Origin: a virus
IMG/VR virus record: IMGVR_UViG_3300032360_000034
Coordinates: 1 to 31,217 of that record
Reading direction: 5' to 3' (one strand)
Length of the DNA stretch: 31,217 nt
The number at the start of each line of letters is the position of its first letter. Position 1 is the stretch's first letter. Shown here piece by piece: positions 7,320 to 16,289 of the stretch. A program made the position numbers and the translations under genes. Below the pieces are notes generated by a model that made no database searches, was not told the DNA's origin, and saw only the letters and a program-made list of their open reading frames with translations.

Positions 7320-7975
7320 CAGTCTGCCTCAAGGAAGGAGGTCGTTCCCGCTGATCCCGTTCCAGCACCAGCGGCGCTAAGTGTGTATGAGTGGGTCTTG
7401 TCCGAAGAAATCAGAATCACCACACCACCACCGGCGTTACCGGCAGCCGTGGCCACAACGCTTCCAGCACCCGACAAATACCGCGCGGCAACGATTACCA
7501 CACCGCCACCATAGTTGGTGCCGTCACCGGCACCGCCTTTCAAAAGGTTGATGGTCCCATTGCTGGGATCAAACGAGTAGCCGTCAACTGCATTCAAAGG
7601 ATTCCTATACCACTTCGACCCGCCCAATGCAGCAGTAGGAGCAGTCACCGTATAACTTGCTGAAGCCCCACCCAACGAGTTCGTAGCGTTAGCGTCCTGA
7701 GTTCCAATACCCAGCGAACCCTGTGCGGAAGGCCCAGCGGCCATTCCCAGCGTTCCATTTAGATACAGATTCCGCTGAACAAACACCTTGTATCCGGCAG
7801 TTGTCAGAGTGATGCCGGAATCTATCGTCAAATCCAGATAGTACATATCCGCAGTCAACGAAGTATTGGTGCTGATCGTTACAACAGCGTCTTCACCGCT
7901 CCCGAAAATATGCGACGGCGAATCATAGAAATCCGCTAAAGCATCAGGAGCGCCTATTCGGACCAGCCGCCCCAT
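7319..7975 (-). CDS. Glycine-rich fibre/adhesin protein, short paralogue
   Basis: A 218-aa protein. Residues about 23-80 (FGSGEDAVVTISTNTSLTADMYYLDLTIDSG...VFVQRNLYLNGTLG) align with residues 40-92 of the 504-aa adhesin encoded next, and its glycine-rich C half (GGGVVIVAARYLSG, GGGVVILIS) aligns with the ends of that protein. It therefore looks like the same fold without the repeat insert. It overlaps the next gene as TGATG and is separated from the preceding one by 2 bp. It is probably a structural fibre component and might be the paralogue that supplies the base for the longer adhesin. No enzyme motif is seen. Confidence 0.78.
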   Translation of the reverse strand: MGRLVRIGAPDALADFYDSPSHIFGSGEDAVVTISTNTSLTADMYYLDLTIDSGITLTTAGYKVFVQRNLYLNGTLGMAAGPSAQGSLGIGTQDANATNSLGGASASYTVTAPTAALGGSKWYRNPLNAVDGYSFDPSNGTINLLKGGAGDGTNYGGGVVIVAARYLSGAGSVVATAAGNAGGGVVILISSDKTHSYTLSAAGAGTGSAGTTSFLEAD

Positions 7976-7977
7976 TG

Positions 7978-8310
7978 TTACGCCTCCTGAATACCGAAAG
8001 AATGAACCGTTACGGCGCTAGCCACACTCGCAGAACCAGATATAAAATCTCCGGTCGCCATAACTGCGGACATGTTCACAAAAATCGTAGACTTTGAGTC
8101 AACTGGAACGTCGTACAGCACAGCATTCGTCACACCAGCCGTTCCTCCATTGGGCACTAAATAAAGTGAAACCGTTCGATTGGTTGCCGTTGTATTACAC
8201 AGTGCCACCTGTTTTAGGATCGTTGTCGTACTGCCCGGAACCGTATATAGCGTCGCTGCCGAGTTGCCCAACTGCGACGGCGCATGTAACTTTGTTTGAG
8301 TCATTGCCAT
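7978..8310 (-). CDS. Small virion structural protein
   Basis: A 110-aa, Thr/Ser/Val-rich, all-beta-looking protein. The stretch LGNSAATLYTVPGSTTTILKQVALCNTTATNRTVSLYLVPNGG is a pattern I recall from many small phage proteins lying among fibre genes, generally listed as hypothetical or structural. The start overlaps the stop of the preceding fibre gene as TAATG, so the two are translated together. It may cap or decorate a fibre. There is no transmembrane segment or signal peptide. Confidence 0.78.
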   Translation of the reverse strand: MAMTQTKLHAPSQLGNSAATLYTVPGSTTTILKQVALCNTTATNRTVSLYLVPNGGTAGVTNAVLYDVPVDSKSTIFVNMSAVMATGDFISGSASVASAVTVHSFGIQEA

Positions 8311-9002
8311 TAGACAGTAACCTCCATATGGAACATTGTCTCCAAATCACTAAGCGTACCACTAGTAGTCGTTAAACTTGTATCAGTGGCATAACTATAC
8401 GATAGAATCTTATCTTCAATAGCAGCAGAAGTCATAACAGACGTATCATTGTTGGCAAACGCCTCGCCAGACGACTGAACAGCAGCGAGTCCCACGCTAT
8501 CTAGTGTTAGTGTGCCAGCAATTGTTACATCATTGGGAAGTCCCACTGTTGCCGCACCCGACACTGTGGACACTTCGACTTCATTAGCCGTTCCCCCAAC
8601 ACTCAAAACAACATCAGACCACGCTAAACCAGTACCCGCCGTGGAATCCGCAGACAATACCTGATTATTGGTACCGACTCCCAACCTGATCGGCGTATTG
8701 GCCGCCGAAGCAGCGTAGATATCACCCTTGGTAGTCAGGGTGGTTCCACGAACCTCAGTACCATCAACCACCAAAACCCATGTTGAATCGTTAGTGGAAT
8801 AGACCTTCAACGAATTATCGGTAGAGTTGTAATGGAAAAACCCGGCTATGGTTCCCGAGGCGGCACTGCTGCTTTCTGACCATCCAGCGGAATTCGTGTT
8901 GAGATTTGTGAAGGCATCATTGAACTGGACGCGCGTGAATGAATCCAAACTGGACGACCAGTTCGGCAACGAACCAAATCTGTTTCCGTAGGTGATAGTC
9001 AT
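8310..9002 (-). CDS. Tail fibre protein
   Basis: A 230-aa protein with the widespread fibre motif LTTKGDIYAAS..NTPIRLGVGTNNQVLSADSTAGTGLAWS at about 90-132, followed by GGTANEVEVSTVSGAATVGLPNDVTIAGTLTL, also typical of fibre shafts. The N-terminal part (SLPNWSSSLDSFTRVQFNDAFTNLNTN) may be the attachment domain. A good ribosome binding site, AGGAGC, lies 7 nt before the ATG. The protein is short for a fibre, suggesting a fibre split over several polypeptides in this region. Confidence 0.85.
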   Translation of the reverse strand: MTITYGNRFGSLPNWSSSLDSFTRVQFNDAFTNLNTNSAGWSESSSAASGTIAGFFHYNSTDNSLKVYSTNDSTWVLVVDGTEVRGTTLTTKGDIYAASAANTPIRLGVGTNNQVLSADSTAGTGLAWSDVVLSVGGTANEVEVSTVSGAATVGLPNDVTIAGTLTLDSVGLAAVQSSGEAFANNDTSVMTSAAIEDKILSYSYATDTSLTTTSGTLSDLETMFHMEVTV

Positions 9003-9030
9003 AGCGTTGCTCCTAGGTAGATACTACACT

Positions 9031-12000
9031 TTAAATGGGTAGTGTTATCCGCACTCTTTCCATATCTGCTGCCGACATTGCCTCTTTGAACACTACAAAG
9101 TGGTTAAATTGCCAACCCGGCTCGTCATCTGTGTGAACAATAACATTCGCGTCAGAATTGCCTACACGGGAAGCCAAACTACCAACCGTGGTATCCGCCA
9201 CATCCTGAACTTTGGTTCCATTTGCATACATAGTAAACTTACTATTGGGAACATCTCGAACAAGCCCGATATGATTCCACTGTCCGATGCGCGAAGAATC
9301 ATCCCAAGTCACACTCACGGTTCCCCCAGCAGACGAAGATGAATCATACTGTTCCGTGAGGATCCCGATTACATCATCACCGTTGAACTTCAACATGAAG
9401 TTTGGGTGTTTGAATACAAAATCATCATTTCCGCTGTCAGTTTTGAACCGACGATAGTGAAATGAAACACTTAATGCCGTATCTCGCCCGATCGTCAGAT
9501 TGGGAGCCATTGCCCCCCCCTCACGATTCAACTGGAATAAATCCCTATCAACAATCGCAGAATGCTCATACGCATCAGCGGCCTCCCACGCACGATTGAT
9601 AGTCCATGTTCCACCTGTCTCATCAGTTCCAGTGCTTGTCGTCGTCGTATGCGTCAATGTAATGCTAGGTAAAAATGTGTAGGTTTTGGTTCCAACGGCA
9701 GCGATCTGAGTGATCTGTTTGCCCCCATACGTTCCAGCATTCCAAGTAATCGTGGTCACACCCGTTCCGGTGCCCGTAGCCGTTGTAGCGTCTGTATAGG
9801 TGACGGTCCAGTTGTAGGTGTCATTGTCCATCCCAGACACCACAATGCTGTCACCGGAACTGCTTTGGTTGCCCAAGTATAAATAATCGGTTCCCGTATG
9901 GGGCAAGCCTATCCAGTTGGAAACAGGTAGGGGACTTGCCTCGTACTGAATAGTGTAAGCCACATCAGTGTTAAGAGTAGCACTCTGAGTGAATGTATCC
10001 ACTCCATCATATAATGTAGGAGTAGTTGTACTACTGCTCGTCATATTCAAATCTATGCATGTTGACAAAATGAAACCAGCATATTGACTATCTAGCATTC
10101 CATCATTCACAATAGCCCGATAACCAACAACCCCGTTCTCACCGTGGTTCACTTGAAACCACTGCGCTGTAAACGAAGTAGAGAAAACATTTGGAGAAGA
10201 CTGCGATGCCGTAGTGACCAGATGAGAGGTGGGATGACATACATCAATCAGTGACGGACCGACATAGAACTTCGTCGTTGACGCACCGACGGCAAACCGT
10301 ACCCAACGATCCCCTACAGTAGTGAAATCATATTCAACAGGATGAGTTGAGGAACTGTAGACATCCGATGAAACAGACCCCGACACCCCAGTCAGATATT
10401 TGAGAATGCCGGACGATGCATCAATTGTGCAAGCCCTATAATTGGCATTAGATGGAGTCCCTTGCTGGTACAAGATGATATCAGAACTGTTTCCATAACT
10501 AACATCACTGATGTGGAACAAGTAGTCACAATCTGTTCCCGTGAGACCTGTTGAAACCGTTGCGGATTGAAGGTAAGCCTTTGATCCTGTAACGCCACTC
10601 GGGTAAAAAGAAAATCCCGTGCTATACCGAGACCCGGCAATGATTCCGTAACGAGAATCCTTAGGATCAATCGCTGTGCCCGTCGTCACCAATGAGACAT
10701 GCCTGCCTGAACCGGTTACGTCTGGCATGGCCGCACAGGCGCTATCTCCGAACTTGAAGACGGTGTCGTCATTGGCTGTGACTCCAGCACCCGGCACGTT
10801 CTTCTCTAGAATGTCCTTTGCTTCGAAAGCGAACACCCCTGCGTCCCGCGGCTTACCAGACTGTGTACCGATAACACCCATAGAAAGCGTCGGATCCATT
10901 TCTGTTTCGACACGAATCCCATCCGGATCTGGATCTACTTCTGTATCAAAAACATACTTGACCAAGAGCGGAGATTCCCGGTCATGCGTTTTTATCCTGT
11001 GGAAATAATTGTCCGGTGTGGTTGTATCCAGAATCGTTTTCAAATATTCCCGCATCCGATACGGTTTGCCGGTATTCAAACCATTAAAAGCATTTTCGAT
11101 TTGATCTCGATACGATTGAATATCCTCGTAGGAGGCCGATCTAACCTTCGCCCATTGAGCGGAGTCACTAGCAACGTCCTCGTTGTCAACTAGGTCTATC
11201 TTTTGCCACGTTGTTGAATCAGTAGATTCAATCCATCCGGGGAGCGACAGCCACATGCTCATACCCGTAAATGGATTGACCAGTTCAACCCCAACGAATT
11301 GAGCCAACCATCTAAGATTATCTTTATGAATTTGTTGAGGATCCGTTAACGCTGACTTGCTTTCGGTATTTGTTATCGAATCAGTTGACCTTCTGTAATT
11401 CCAAGTTCTTGTTTCTTCACCAATAATGATTCCAGTGGCATAAGCCGCTGACATCAACTTTTTCAACATCCGCACATGGTTTTGAGATGCGTTATCTAGA
11501 TTCGCGTCAGCATTTCTAAGAAACTCAGGAAGTATATTGTATGCGTTATCTAATGTGATATTTGAAAGCATCAACGACAAATCCACAGCGAACACATCCG
11601 ACAAAACAAATGCCTGATTTGCAGCAGTCGCAGCATCAACCGTAAAAATCAATCTAGCGTAGTTGGCATCGGACGGAACCCAAAACTGTTTCCTACCAAA
11701 ATCCGGCGGCCCTTCTCGAAAACCAAACTTCATAGTAACCGCAGACAAGTGAGTTCCTAAAGCATACGTTTTAGTAGCGTCGGCCGGAAGCACATACGCA
11801 ACTTCATGGACATCCGATGACGATGACGCAACCCATGCCCCATCAACCACCTTTTCCCCAACCGGATCTATCGAACTACCCCCTCCAGCAACCGTGACAG
11901 TGAAATATTCAATCTTCAATGTTGCCGTTTTTTCCACATAGGCAGAACCAATAGTAATAATTCCATTTGTTCCGTAACTCTTTGTATAATCAATAGGGAA

Positions 12001-12195
12001 CAAAGGAGATGTAACTTTCACCACCCCAGCAGCCGAAGAGGTAATTAGTAAGCCATCTTTCCCTACCCCGCTTCCCAATTTCGTTTCCTGATAGCCTAAA
12101 GAAGCAGTAGTACGAAGTGTTGCATTTGTCGCCGACCAAAGAGAAGAATTAAATACAACTCCGTTTGATTCCAATAGGTTAATGGGGTCAGCCAT
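9031..12195 (-). CDS. gpI-like tail protein fused to LamG-type adhesin end
   Basis: A 1054-aa multi-domain protein directly after the gpJ-like gene, the position of P2 gpI. Residues about 1-210 are beta-rich. Residues about 216-420 (ILPEFLRNADANLDN, LRWLAQFVGVEL, NAFNGLNTGKPYRMREYLKTIL) fit the tail protein I family, which links baseplate wedge and fibres. The middle is a long Ser/Thr/Gly-rich beta region. Residues about 905-1054 (ALSVSFHYRRFK...WNHIGLVRDVPNSKFTMYANGTKVQD...HFVVFKEAMSAADMERVR) look like a concanavalin/laminin-G-type sugar-binding domain. Such a fusion would place a carbohydrate-binding module at the baseplate rim. The start is fixed by the upstream stop 1 bp away. The boundaries are estimates. 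Confidence 0.8.
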   Translation of the reverse strand: MADPINLLESNGVVFNSSLWSATNATLRTTASLGYQETKLGSGVGKDGLLITSSAAGVVKVTSPLFPIDYTKSYGTNGIITIGSAYVEKTATLKIEYFTVTVAGGGSSIDPVGEKVVDGAWVASSSSDVHEVAYVLPADATKTYALGTHLSAVTMKFGFREGPPDFGRKQFWVPSDANYARLIFTVDAATAANQAFVLSDVFAVDLSLMLSNITLDNAYNILPEFLRNADANLDNASQNHVRMLKKLMSAAYATGIIIGEETRTWNYRRSTDSITNTESKSALTDPQQIHKDNLRWLAQFVGVELVNPFTGMSMWLSLPGWIESTDSTTWQKIDLVDNEDVASDSAQWAKVRSASYEDIQSYRDQIENAFNGLNTGKPYRMREYLKTILDTTTPDNYFHRIKTHDRESPLLVKYVFDTEVDPDPDGIRVETEMDPTLSMGVIGTQSGKPRDAGVFAFEAKDILEKNVPGAGVTANDDTVFKFGDSACAAMPDVTGSGRHVSLVTTGTAIDPKDSRYGIIAGSRYSTGFSFYPSGVTGSKAYLQSATVSTGLTGTDCDYLFHISDVSYGNSSDIILYQQGTPSNANYRACTIDASSGILKYLTGVSGSVSSDVYSSSTHPVEYDFTTVGDRWVRFAVGASTTKFYVGPSLIDVCHPTSHLVTTASQSSPNVFSTSFTAQWFQVNHGENGVVGYRAIVNDGMLDSQYAGFILSTCIDLNMTSSSTTTPTLYDGVDTFTQSATLNTDVAYTIQYEASPLPVSNWIGLPHTGTDYLYLGNQSSSGDSIVVSGMDNDTYNWTVTYTDATTATGTGTGVTTITWNAGTYGGKQITQIAAVGTKTYTFLPSITLTHTTTTSTGTDETGGTWTINRAWEAADAYEHSAIVDRDLFQLNREGGAMAPNLTIGRDTALSVSFHYRRFKTDSGNDDFVFKHPNFMLKFNGDDVIGILTEQYDSSSSAGGTVSVTWDDSSRIGQWNHIGLVRDVPNSKFTMYANGTKVQDVADTTVGSLASRVGNSDANVIVHTDDEPGWQFNHFVVFKEAMSAADMERVRITLPI

Positions 12196-12196
12196 T

Positions 12197-13813
12197 TTAC
12201 GAAACCGTAATAGTCAAAGTACTTGGATAGGTCAACATTCCCAAACGGTTCATACGAATATCACCAATCAAACCACCAGTGCCATCAGTGACATTGGAGG
12301 CCAATATTTCAGCACGCACGGCGGTCGAAGTCTGAATAAATGAAATCGAATCTGTTCCAATCGTTCCAGCAGCACTACAAGAAAATCCCTTACTACCATT
12401 GGTTGAACCAGCAGTGACCCAGACAAACTTGTCAACTACCATCTTATTGGTAGTATCTGCATCAGTATTCCTAGTTAGAACCCAATTGCTGGAACCGTCA
12501 CCAACCGTTGTAACCTCATAGATGCCGTTTTGGAGTGCTGCCGTCTGATCCTTGATCAAAACACGATCACCCGAACTCGGTGTTTGACCGTCTGTCGCAA
12601 ACGCCGCCTGCGTTGAATTGTTCGTTAGTGTCGCCCCAACACCTACCGTCCCATTGTCATAATCGGCCGACAGGTTGGCCGTAGAGGCAGCGACCACTGC
12701 TTCCTCCGGCAATGACAACGTGACACTCTTGACATAATCAATGCCAGTCACACTGTCCAACAAACTAATCACTTCGTTCTTGCGAACAACCCTGCTCCAA
12801 TCCCACGCGTCAGAGTCAAAGTATTTTTCTAGCGCCGTTTGAACCGCACCAGAAACCGTTCCTGAAGCGGCAGTGGACAGTTTGTACACCTCGCAAGTAA
12901 TACCAATCCCTACAAGTTCCGCATTGTGAACTTCAATAGTCAGACCTGTACCGGTCTTACTGGCCACGGCAGTTGAAATCGTAGAAACATTCGCTGCTGA
13001 TACCGTGGCATCTTCAACGGCTCTTGGATAGCCGTTAACATTTTCCCCGGCGACGGACAACAACACATACCCGCTATGTATCCCACCCCCCGTGACCAGA
13101 TCCCTGTCGGAAAACCGACGCGTGTTGTATGCCTTGGCTCGAAACACCGATCCCACATAGACGGCAAGAACATGGGAAGCCAACTGTTCTTCAGTTGCTA
13201 AAACCGAAGAATATGATTTCAACAATGTAGTGGCCCGATTGAAATACTCCGTATCAGTTTCTGCGTCTAACCCACCCGTTGGCTTTGAATCGAGAACAAT
13301 CGTTTTCACATAGGGCAGCACCGCCAACGACTGGAGAGAACTCCCGTTGGAAGGGATGTTGTATCCCGTTCCAATCGCTTGAGCCGTGACAGCCACCGAT
13401 GCCAAAGTGGTTGAACCAGACGCTACCGTTGTATCCGCATCCAACGTATACACATACGCTGAATCATCTGTACCAAAATAAGCAAAAGCGGTAGTCGCGG
13501 GAATAGAGTGTCCATAGTTGTCAGAGAATGTTATTCCCACCGTTGCCGTTGCTTTAACCCCATTCGAACGAGTCACTGCAAACAATTTCAAAAGTGTTTC
13601 AACTGTTGCCCCCGGAAGCCGATTCGCTGCATTCGCCAAATTGGCGGTCTGATACGCGGTCGCTTCCAAAAGAGTTGTCTCTACTTCTCCAACCTTCGGA
13701 GACCACTCAGGCAATAAGGCTTTCGCCTGCGTCAAACTTTCCTCCAAAATACTGGAGACAGTTGTGTCATATGGAGTTAGATCAACATATGTAGACCAAT
13801 CTGGAGAAACCAT
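12197..13813 (-). CDS. Baseplate wedge protein, gpJ/gp47-like, with inserted fibre module
   Basis: A 538-aa baseplate J-like protein. The N-terminal region (LTQAKALLPEWSP, ETTLLEATAYQTANLANAANRLPGATVETLLKLF, then ATATVGITFSD) and middle (DAETDTEYFNRA, ATEEQLASHVLAV) follow the family. The C-terminal core (GIDYVKSVTLSLPE ... GDIRMNRLGMLTYPSTLTITVS) is split by about 125 residues (373-497). That segment has the pattern GDRVLIKDQ...QNGIYEV...TRNTDADT...FVWVTAGSTNGSKGF, the same module seen in the tail fibre at 1-1164. The gene follows the gp25-like gene by 8 bp, with AGGGG before the ATG. Function is as a wedge component of the baseplate. Identification of the family is confident, and the module insertion is visible by eye. 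Confidence 0.88.
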   Translation of the reverse strand: MVSPDWSTYVDLTPYDTTVSSILEESLTQAKALLPEWSPKVGEVETTLLEATAYQTANLANAANRLPGATVETLLKLFAVTRSNGVKATATVGITFSDNYGHSIPATTAFAYFGTDDSAYVYTLDADTTVASGSTTLASVAVTAQAIGTGYNIPSNGSSLQSLAVLPYVKTIVLDSKPTGGLDAETDTEYFNRATTLLKSYSSVLATEEQLASHVLAVYVGSVFRAKAYNTRRFSDRDLVTGGGIHSGYVLLSVAGENVNGYPRAVEDATVSAANVSTISTAVASKTGTGLTIEVHNAELVGIGITCEVYKLSTAASGTVSGAVQTALEKYFDSDAWDWSRVVRKNEVISLLDSVTGIDYVKSVTLSLPEEAVVAASTANLSADYDNGTVGVGATLTNNSTQAAFATDGQTPSSGDRVLIKDQTAALQNGIYEVTTVGDGSSNWVLTRNTDADTTNKMVVDKFVWVTAGSTNGSKGFSCSAAGTIGTDSISFIQTSTAVRAEILASNVTDGTGGLIGDIRMNRLGMLTYPSTLTITVS

Positions 13814-13821
13814 AATAACCC

Positions 13822-14115
13822 CTAAGTAAACTTGACTTCGATTGTTTCCAAAGCACCCTGACCTTGAATCACTTCAACTTCTTCAATCGCAAGCGACGTA
13901 CCATAAAATTGAGCAATGGAATCTATGATTTCAAACGATCCCAAACCCTCAAAAGTTGGATCAGTAATACCAAAAGCAGGAAAAACCTTGCGTTCCTCCA
14001 TATGGGTAGACATGAACGCTTTAATCTGTTGAGCCTTATACTCGTCAGAAGTGGTTCCCACCTTGACGAACTCACCTCTATCGGTCAACCTTAACGGAAA
14101 CGACAAAACATCCAT
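13822..14115 (-). CDS. Baseplate wedge protein, gp25/gpW-like
   Basis: A 97-aa protein with the family pattern FPLRLTDRGEFVKVGTTSDEYKAQQIKAFMSTHMEERKVFPAFGITDPTFEGL and a short beta C terminus. This matches the T4 gp25 / P2 gpW lysozyme-like wedge family in length and order, and it sits directly before the gpJ-like gene as in P2 (W then J). It is part of the conserved inner baseplate that starts sheath assembly. The expected glutamate in the HMEERKVFPAFG loop is present. A 69-bp gap with a short hairpin separates it from the M15 peptidase gene. Confidence 0.88.
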   Translation of the reverse strand: MDVLSFPLRLTDRGEFVKVGTTSDEYKAQQIKAFMSTHMEERKVFPAFGITDPTFEGLGSFEIIDSIAQFYGTSLAIEEVEVIQGQGALETIEVKFT

Positions 14116-14157
14116 AGAATCCTACTTTAGCACTAGTAACGACAAGATTTTACCGCG

Positions 14158-14174
14158 TCCCCGAGTGCCGGGGA
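14158..14174. other. Short GC hairpin in the gap between peptidase and gp25-like genes
   Basis: TCCCCG-AGTGC-CGGGGA forms a 6-bp stem with a 5-nt loop inside the 69-bp gap (14116-14184). No T-tract follows on either strand, so it is not a typical intrinsic terminator. It could modulate mRNA stability or reduce readthrough between the lysin and the wedge genes. Confidence 0.4.
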
Positions 14175-14184
14175 AGCAACAAAA

Positions 14185-14934
14185 TCAGGACAACGGCTCA
14201 TCGCCCCACATCTCATCCCACGTTCTCGAACCAACAATCCCATCCCGCGCAAGACGATTAACCCGCTGAAACTGCTTTACCCGCCACTTGGTGCGCCACC
14301 CGAAATGTTCACTAGGAACACCAATATCAAAACCAAGAGCGGCCAACTTGCGCTGCATAACCTTCACCCGATCCGAACGCTCTTTTCTGCGCATCGGGTT
14401 TCGTTTAATACCCTCAGTAATAGCATTGTGATATTTGATAAGGGCCACCCAATCAATAACCGGTTCTTTCTTTTCTTCTTTGACCCCAATCGCATCCAAC
14501 GCCGGAGCATCAAACCACTCAACAGAAGCACGAGGCTGATGATGCCACCACTCGCCACGCACCGTCGGATGCATCCCATATTCTTTCGCAATGTTATTCA
14601 CTTCCCACTTTTTGATTCCACTGCCACACAAGCCGAAATCGACCGCATAGCAAAATCCGTCGTCCTGAGTCATGTGCCAACTTCCGCGCCAAATACCGAC
14701 ACCAAAAACAGTTTTAGGTCCAAACCGTCTGTCAGGATCAGCGGCTAAATTGAATCCAGATTTACGACTTTTATAACCATCATAAAAATACTTCTGCTTG
14801 GCATAAGTTCTACACCCACTGGTAATCCTTACACGCCCCTTAATACGCTCATCGCTGAAAAACGCTTCCAAGCGTTTTACAAAACGTGGGTGGAGCAGAG
14901 AAAGATCAACATTCTTTTTGGCTGGAATAGTCAT
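14185..14934 (-). CDS. M15-type peptidase with C-terminal peptidoglycan-binding domain
   Basis: A 249-aa protein. SGCRTYAKQKYFYDGYKS (39-56) and SWH at 85-87 to AVD at 97-99 give the metal ligands His87 and Asp99, with a few extra residues between them compared with the usual SxHxxGxAxD. EWWH (128-131) gives the catalytic Glu and third ligand. This is the D-Ala-D-Ala carboxypeptidase/endopeptidase (M15) fold, which cuts peptidoglycan stem peptides. Residues about 190-245 (RVKVMQRKLAALGFDIGVPSEHFGWRTKWRVKQFQRVNRL..DGIVGSRTWDEMWG) are a peptidoglycan-binding type 1 domain. GGAGG sits before the ATG within the end of the upstream gene. Its place inside the baseplate genes suggests a tail-associated lysin for entry. 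It could also act as the endolysin. Confidence 0.88.
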   Translation of the reverse strand: MTIPAKKNVDLSLLHPRFVKRLEAFFSDERIKGRVRITSGCRTYAKQKYFYDGYKSRKSGFNLAADPDRRFGPKTVFGVGIWRGSWHMTQDDGFCYAVDFGLCGSGIKKWEVNNIAKEYGMHPTVRGEWWHHQPRASVEWFDAPALDAIGVKEEKKEPVIDWVALIKYHNAITEGIKRNPMRRKERSDRVKVMQRKLAALGFDIGVPSEHFGWRTKWRVKQFQRVNRLARDGIVGSRTWDEMWGDEPLS

Positions 14935-14936
14935 TA

Positions 14937-16289
14937 TTACGCCTCCAATGCCGCAACACGGGTCTTGAGATCCGCTATGTCGGCACGGTCTTGGTCAACC
15001 TGCGGCTGCTTGGCTAGCATCGCCGCATCGAAAGAAGCAATGTAATCAACAGCAGATTGAGATTGGAAAGAGTTCCCTTCCAGTTGAACATTTATTTCTT
15101 GTATTGATTTAATCATAGGCGCGATTAACTCCGAGTAACGGAGCCCTTGACGATAGTGTTCTTCAACTGCTGGCATGGCAGGAGTTATTTCATTTCCTTC
15201 TTCATCTAATCCCGCCGGTTCCGCTAATCTCCCCTCAATCAGAGAGTTAGTCCACATTGCTGTAGTCGCCGCCGAGCCACCCAAGGCTGCTTCGACTTCT
15301 TGACCGATCAATCCATGATGCGTTCGGACACCGGGTTCACCCTTGGTCGTTTTCCATTTAAACGACACGGGCCGTAGGGATTTGATGAACTCCAACCCCA
15401 GAGCGGAGTCAGCAATATCCATTTTAAATTCTTGATCAGATGTTTGAATCGTAGAGTTAGTGGCATAAATGTCATCCCACCTGTAACTTGACCAACCCAA
15501 ATCTCTATTGTCGTCGGGATATGGGTGAATGTTTCCAAGAAAATACCCGTACTGACCTATGTCAAGCCAATAGTAACTCTGACCATTGTCTTTCGGAGCG
15601 GTTTCATTAGCGTCTTGATGGTTCCACTGCAAAATGAGACGCTCATACTGAGTGCCATCAGCGTTGTAACTGGGATAAATAGTGAACCGCCGCATGAAAT
15701 CCCCACTGGGAGTTCCGTGTTTATTCCCACCGTAAATATGAAGAGCAGTATTATTCCAATTCGCTATATTTTCCTTATCCGTAGCGAAAGCGCCCCAAGC
15801 GCCCATGTGATACAGCAGCCAATGACCGCTATTGAAATCATAGGCAAAAAGATCACCTGAAGTCGTTCCGTTCACCCCGGCAGTCGAACCGCCACCACCA
15901 AACAATGTTTTGTCGAACCTCAACGACGCACGACTAGAACCCACATAAGAAGTAGGTTCAATATGTACCGTCACCCCCCACTGCTCAACCTGACCGCCGA
16001 ACCGGTACACCCCCTCCCCAATGTCATCACCGTCCTGATGCCCAGCGTTGAACACCAACAATTCGTCTGGGCGAGCCTCCTGAAAACTCACCCACACCGA
16101 ATCCCCGAGCGCCGGAGGAGGGCCGACATATGGAAAAGGACCAGTATTCTTATGGCCCAATCGTGGAACATCTACACGAATCCCAAACGGATCAATCTCG
16201 GCAGTAACTACTTCCGTAACGGTCCCCTGATAGAAGCCGGATACCGCTGTCCGCCTATTGGAATAAGACTTATTTCGTGCTACAGCCAT
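14937..16289 (-). CDS. Baseplate spike, OB-fold (gp5/gpV-like) fused to S74 chaperone domain
   Basis: From the ATG at 16289 (overlapping the hub gene stop as TGATG) the protein is 450 aa. A start 12 bp earlier at 16301 is possible but would overlap more. Counting from that longer start, residues 22-90 (FYQGTVTEVVTAEIDPFGIRVDVPRLG...VGPPPALGDSVWVSFQEARPDELLVFNAG) are the OB-fold of gp5/gpV/VgrG spikes. The central part is a beta region. TSDQEFKMDI (287-296) with Ser288 and Lys293 and HHGLIGQEVEAAL begin a peptidase S74 intramolecular chaperone that ends in a coiled-coil-like tail (VDQDRADIADLKTRVAALEA). S74 domains normally trimerise and then self-cleave at the Ser. Presence on a hub/spike protein suggests the trimeric spike is matured by autocleavage. 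Confidence 0.83.
   Translation of the reverse strand: MAVARNKSYSNRRTAVSGFYQGTVTEVVTAEIDPFGIRVDVPRLGHKNTGPFPYVGPPPALGDSVWVSFQEARPDELLVFNAGHQDGDDIGEGVYRFGGQVEQWGVTVHIEPTSYVGSSRASLRFDKTLFGGGGSTAGVNGTTSGDLFAYDFNSGHWLLYHMGAWGAFATDKENIANWNNTALHIYGGNKHGTPSGDFMRRFTIYPSYNADGTQYERLILQWNHQDANETAPKDNGQSYYWLDIGQYGYFLGNIHPYPDDNRDLGWSSYRWDDIYATNSTIQTSDQEFKMDIADSALGLEFIKSLRPVSFKWKTTKGEPGVRTHHGLIGQEVEAALGGSAATTAMWTNSLIEGRLAEPAGLDEEGNEITPAMPAVEEHYRQGLRYSELIAPMIKSIQEINVQLEGNSFQSQSAVDYIASFDAAMLAKQPQVDQDRADIADLKTRVAALEA

Noticed and set aside
14116-14184. Intrinsic terminator between peptidase and gp25-like genes
   Set aside because: Hairpin of only 6 bp and no following T-tract on either strand.
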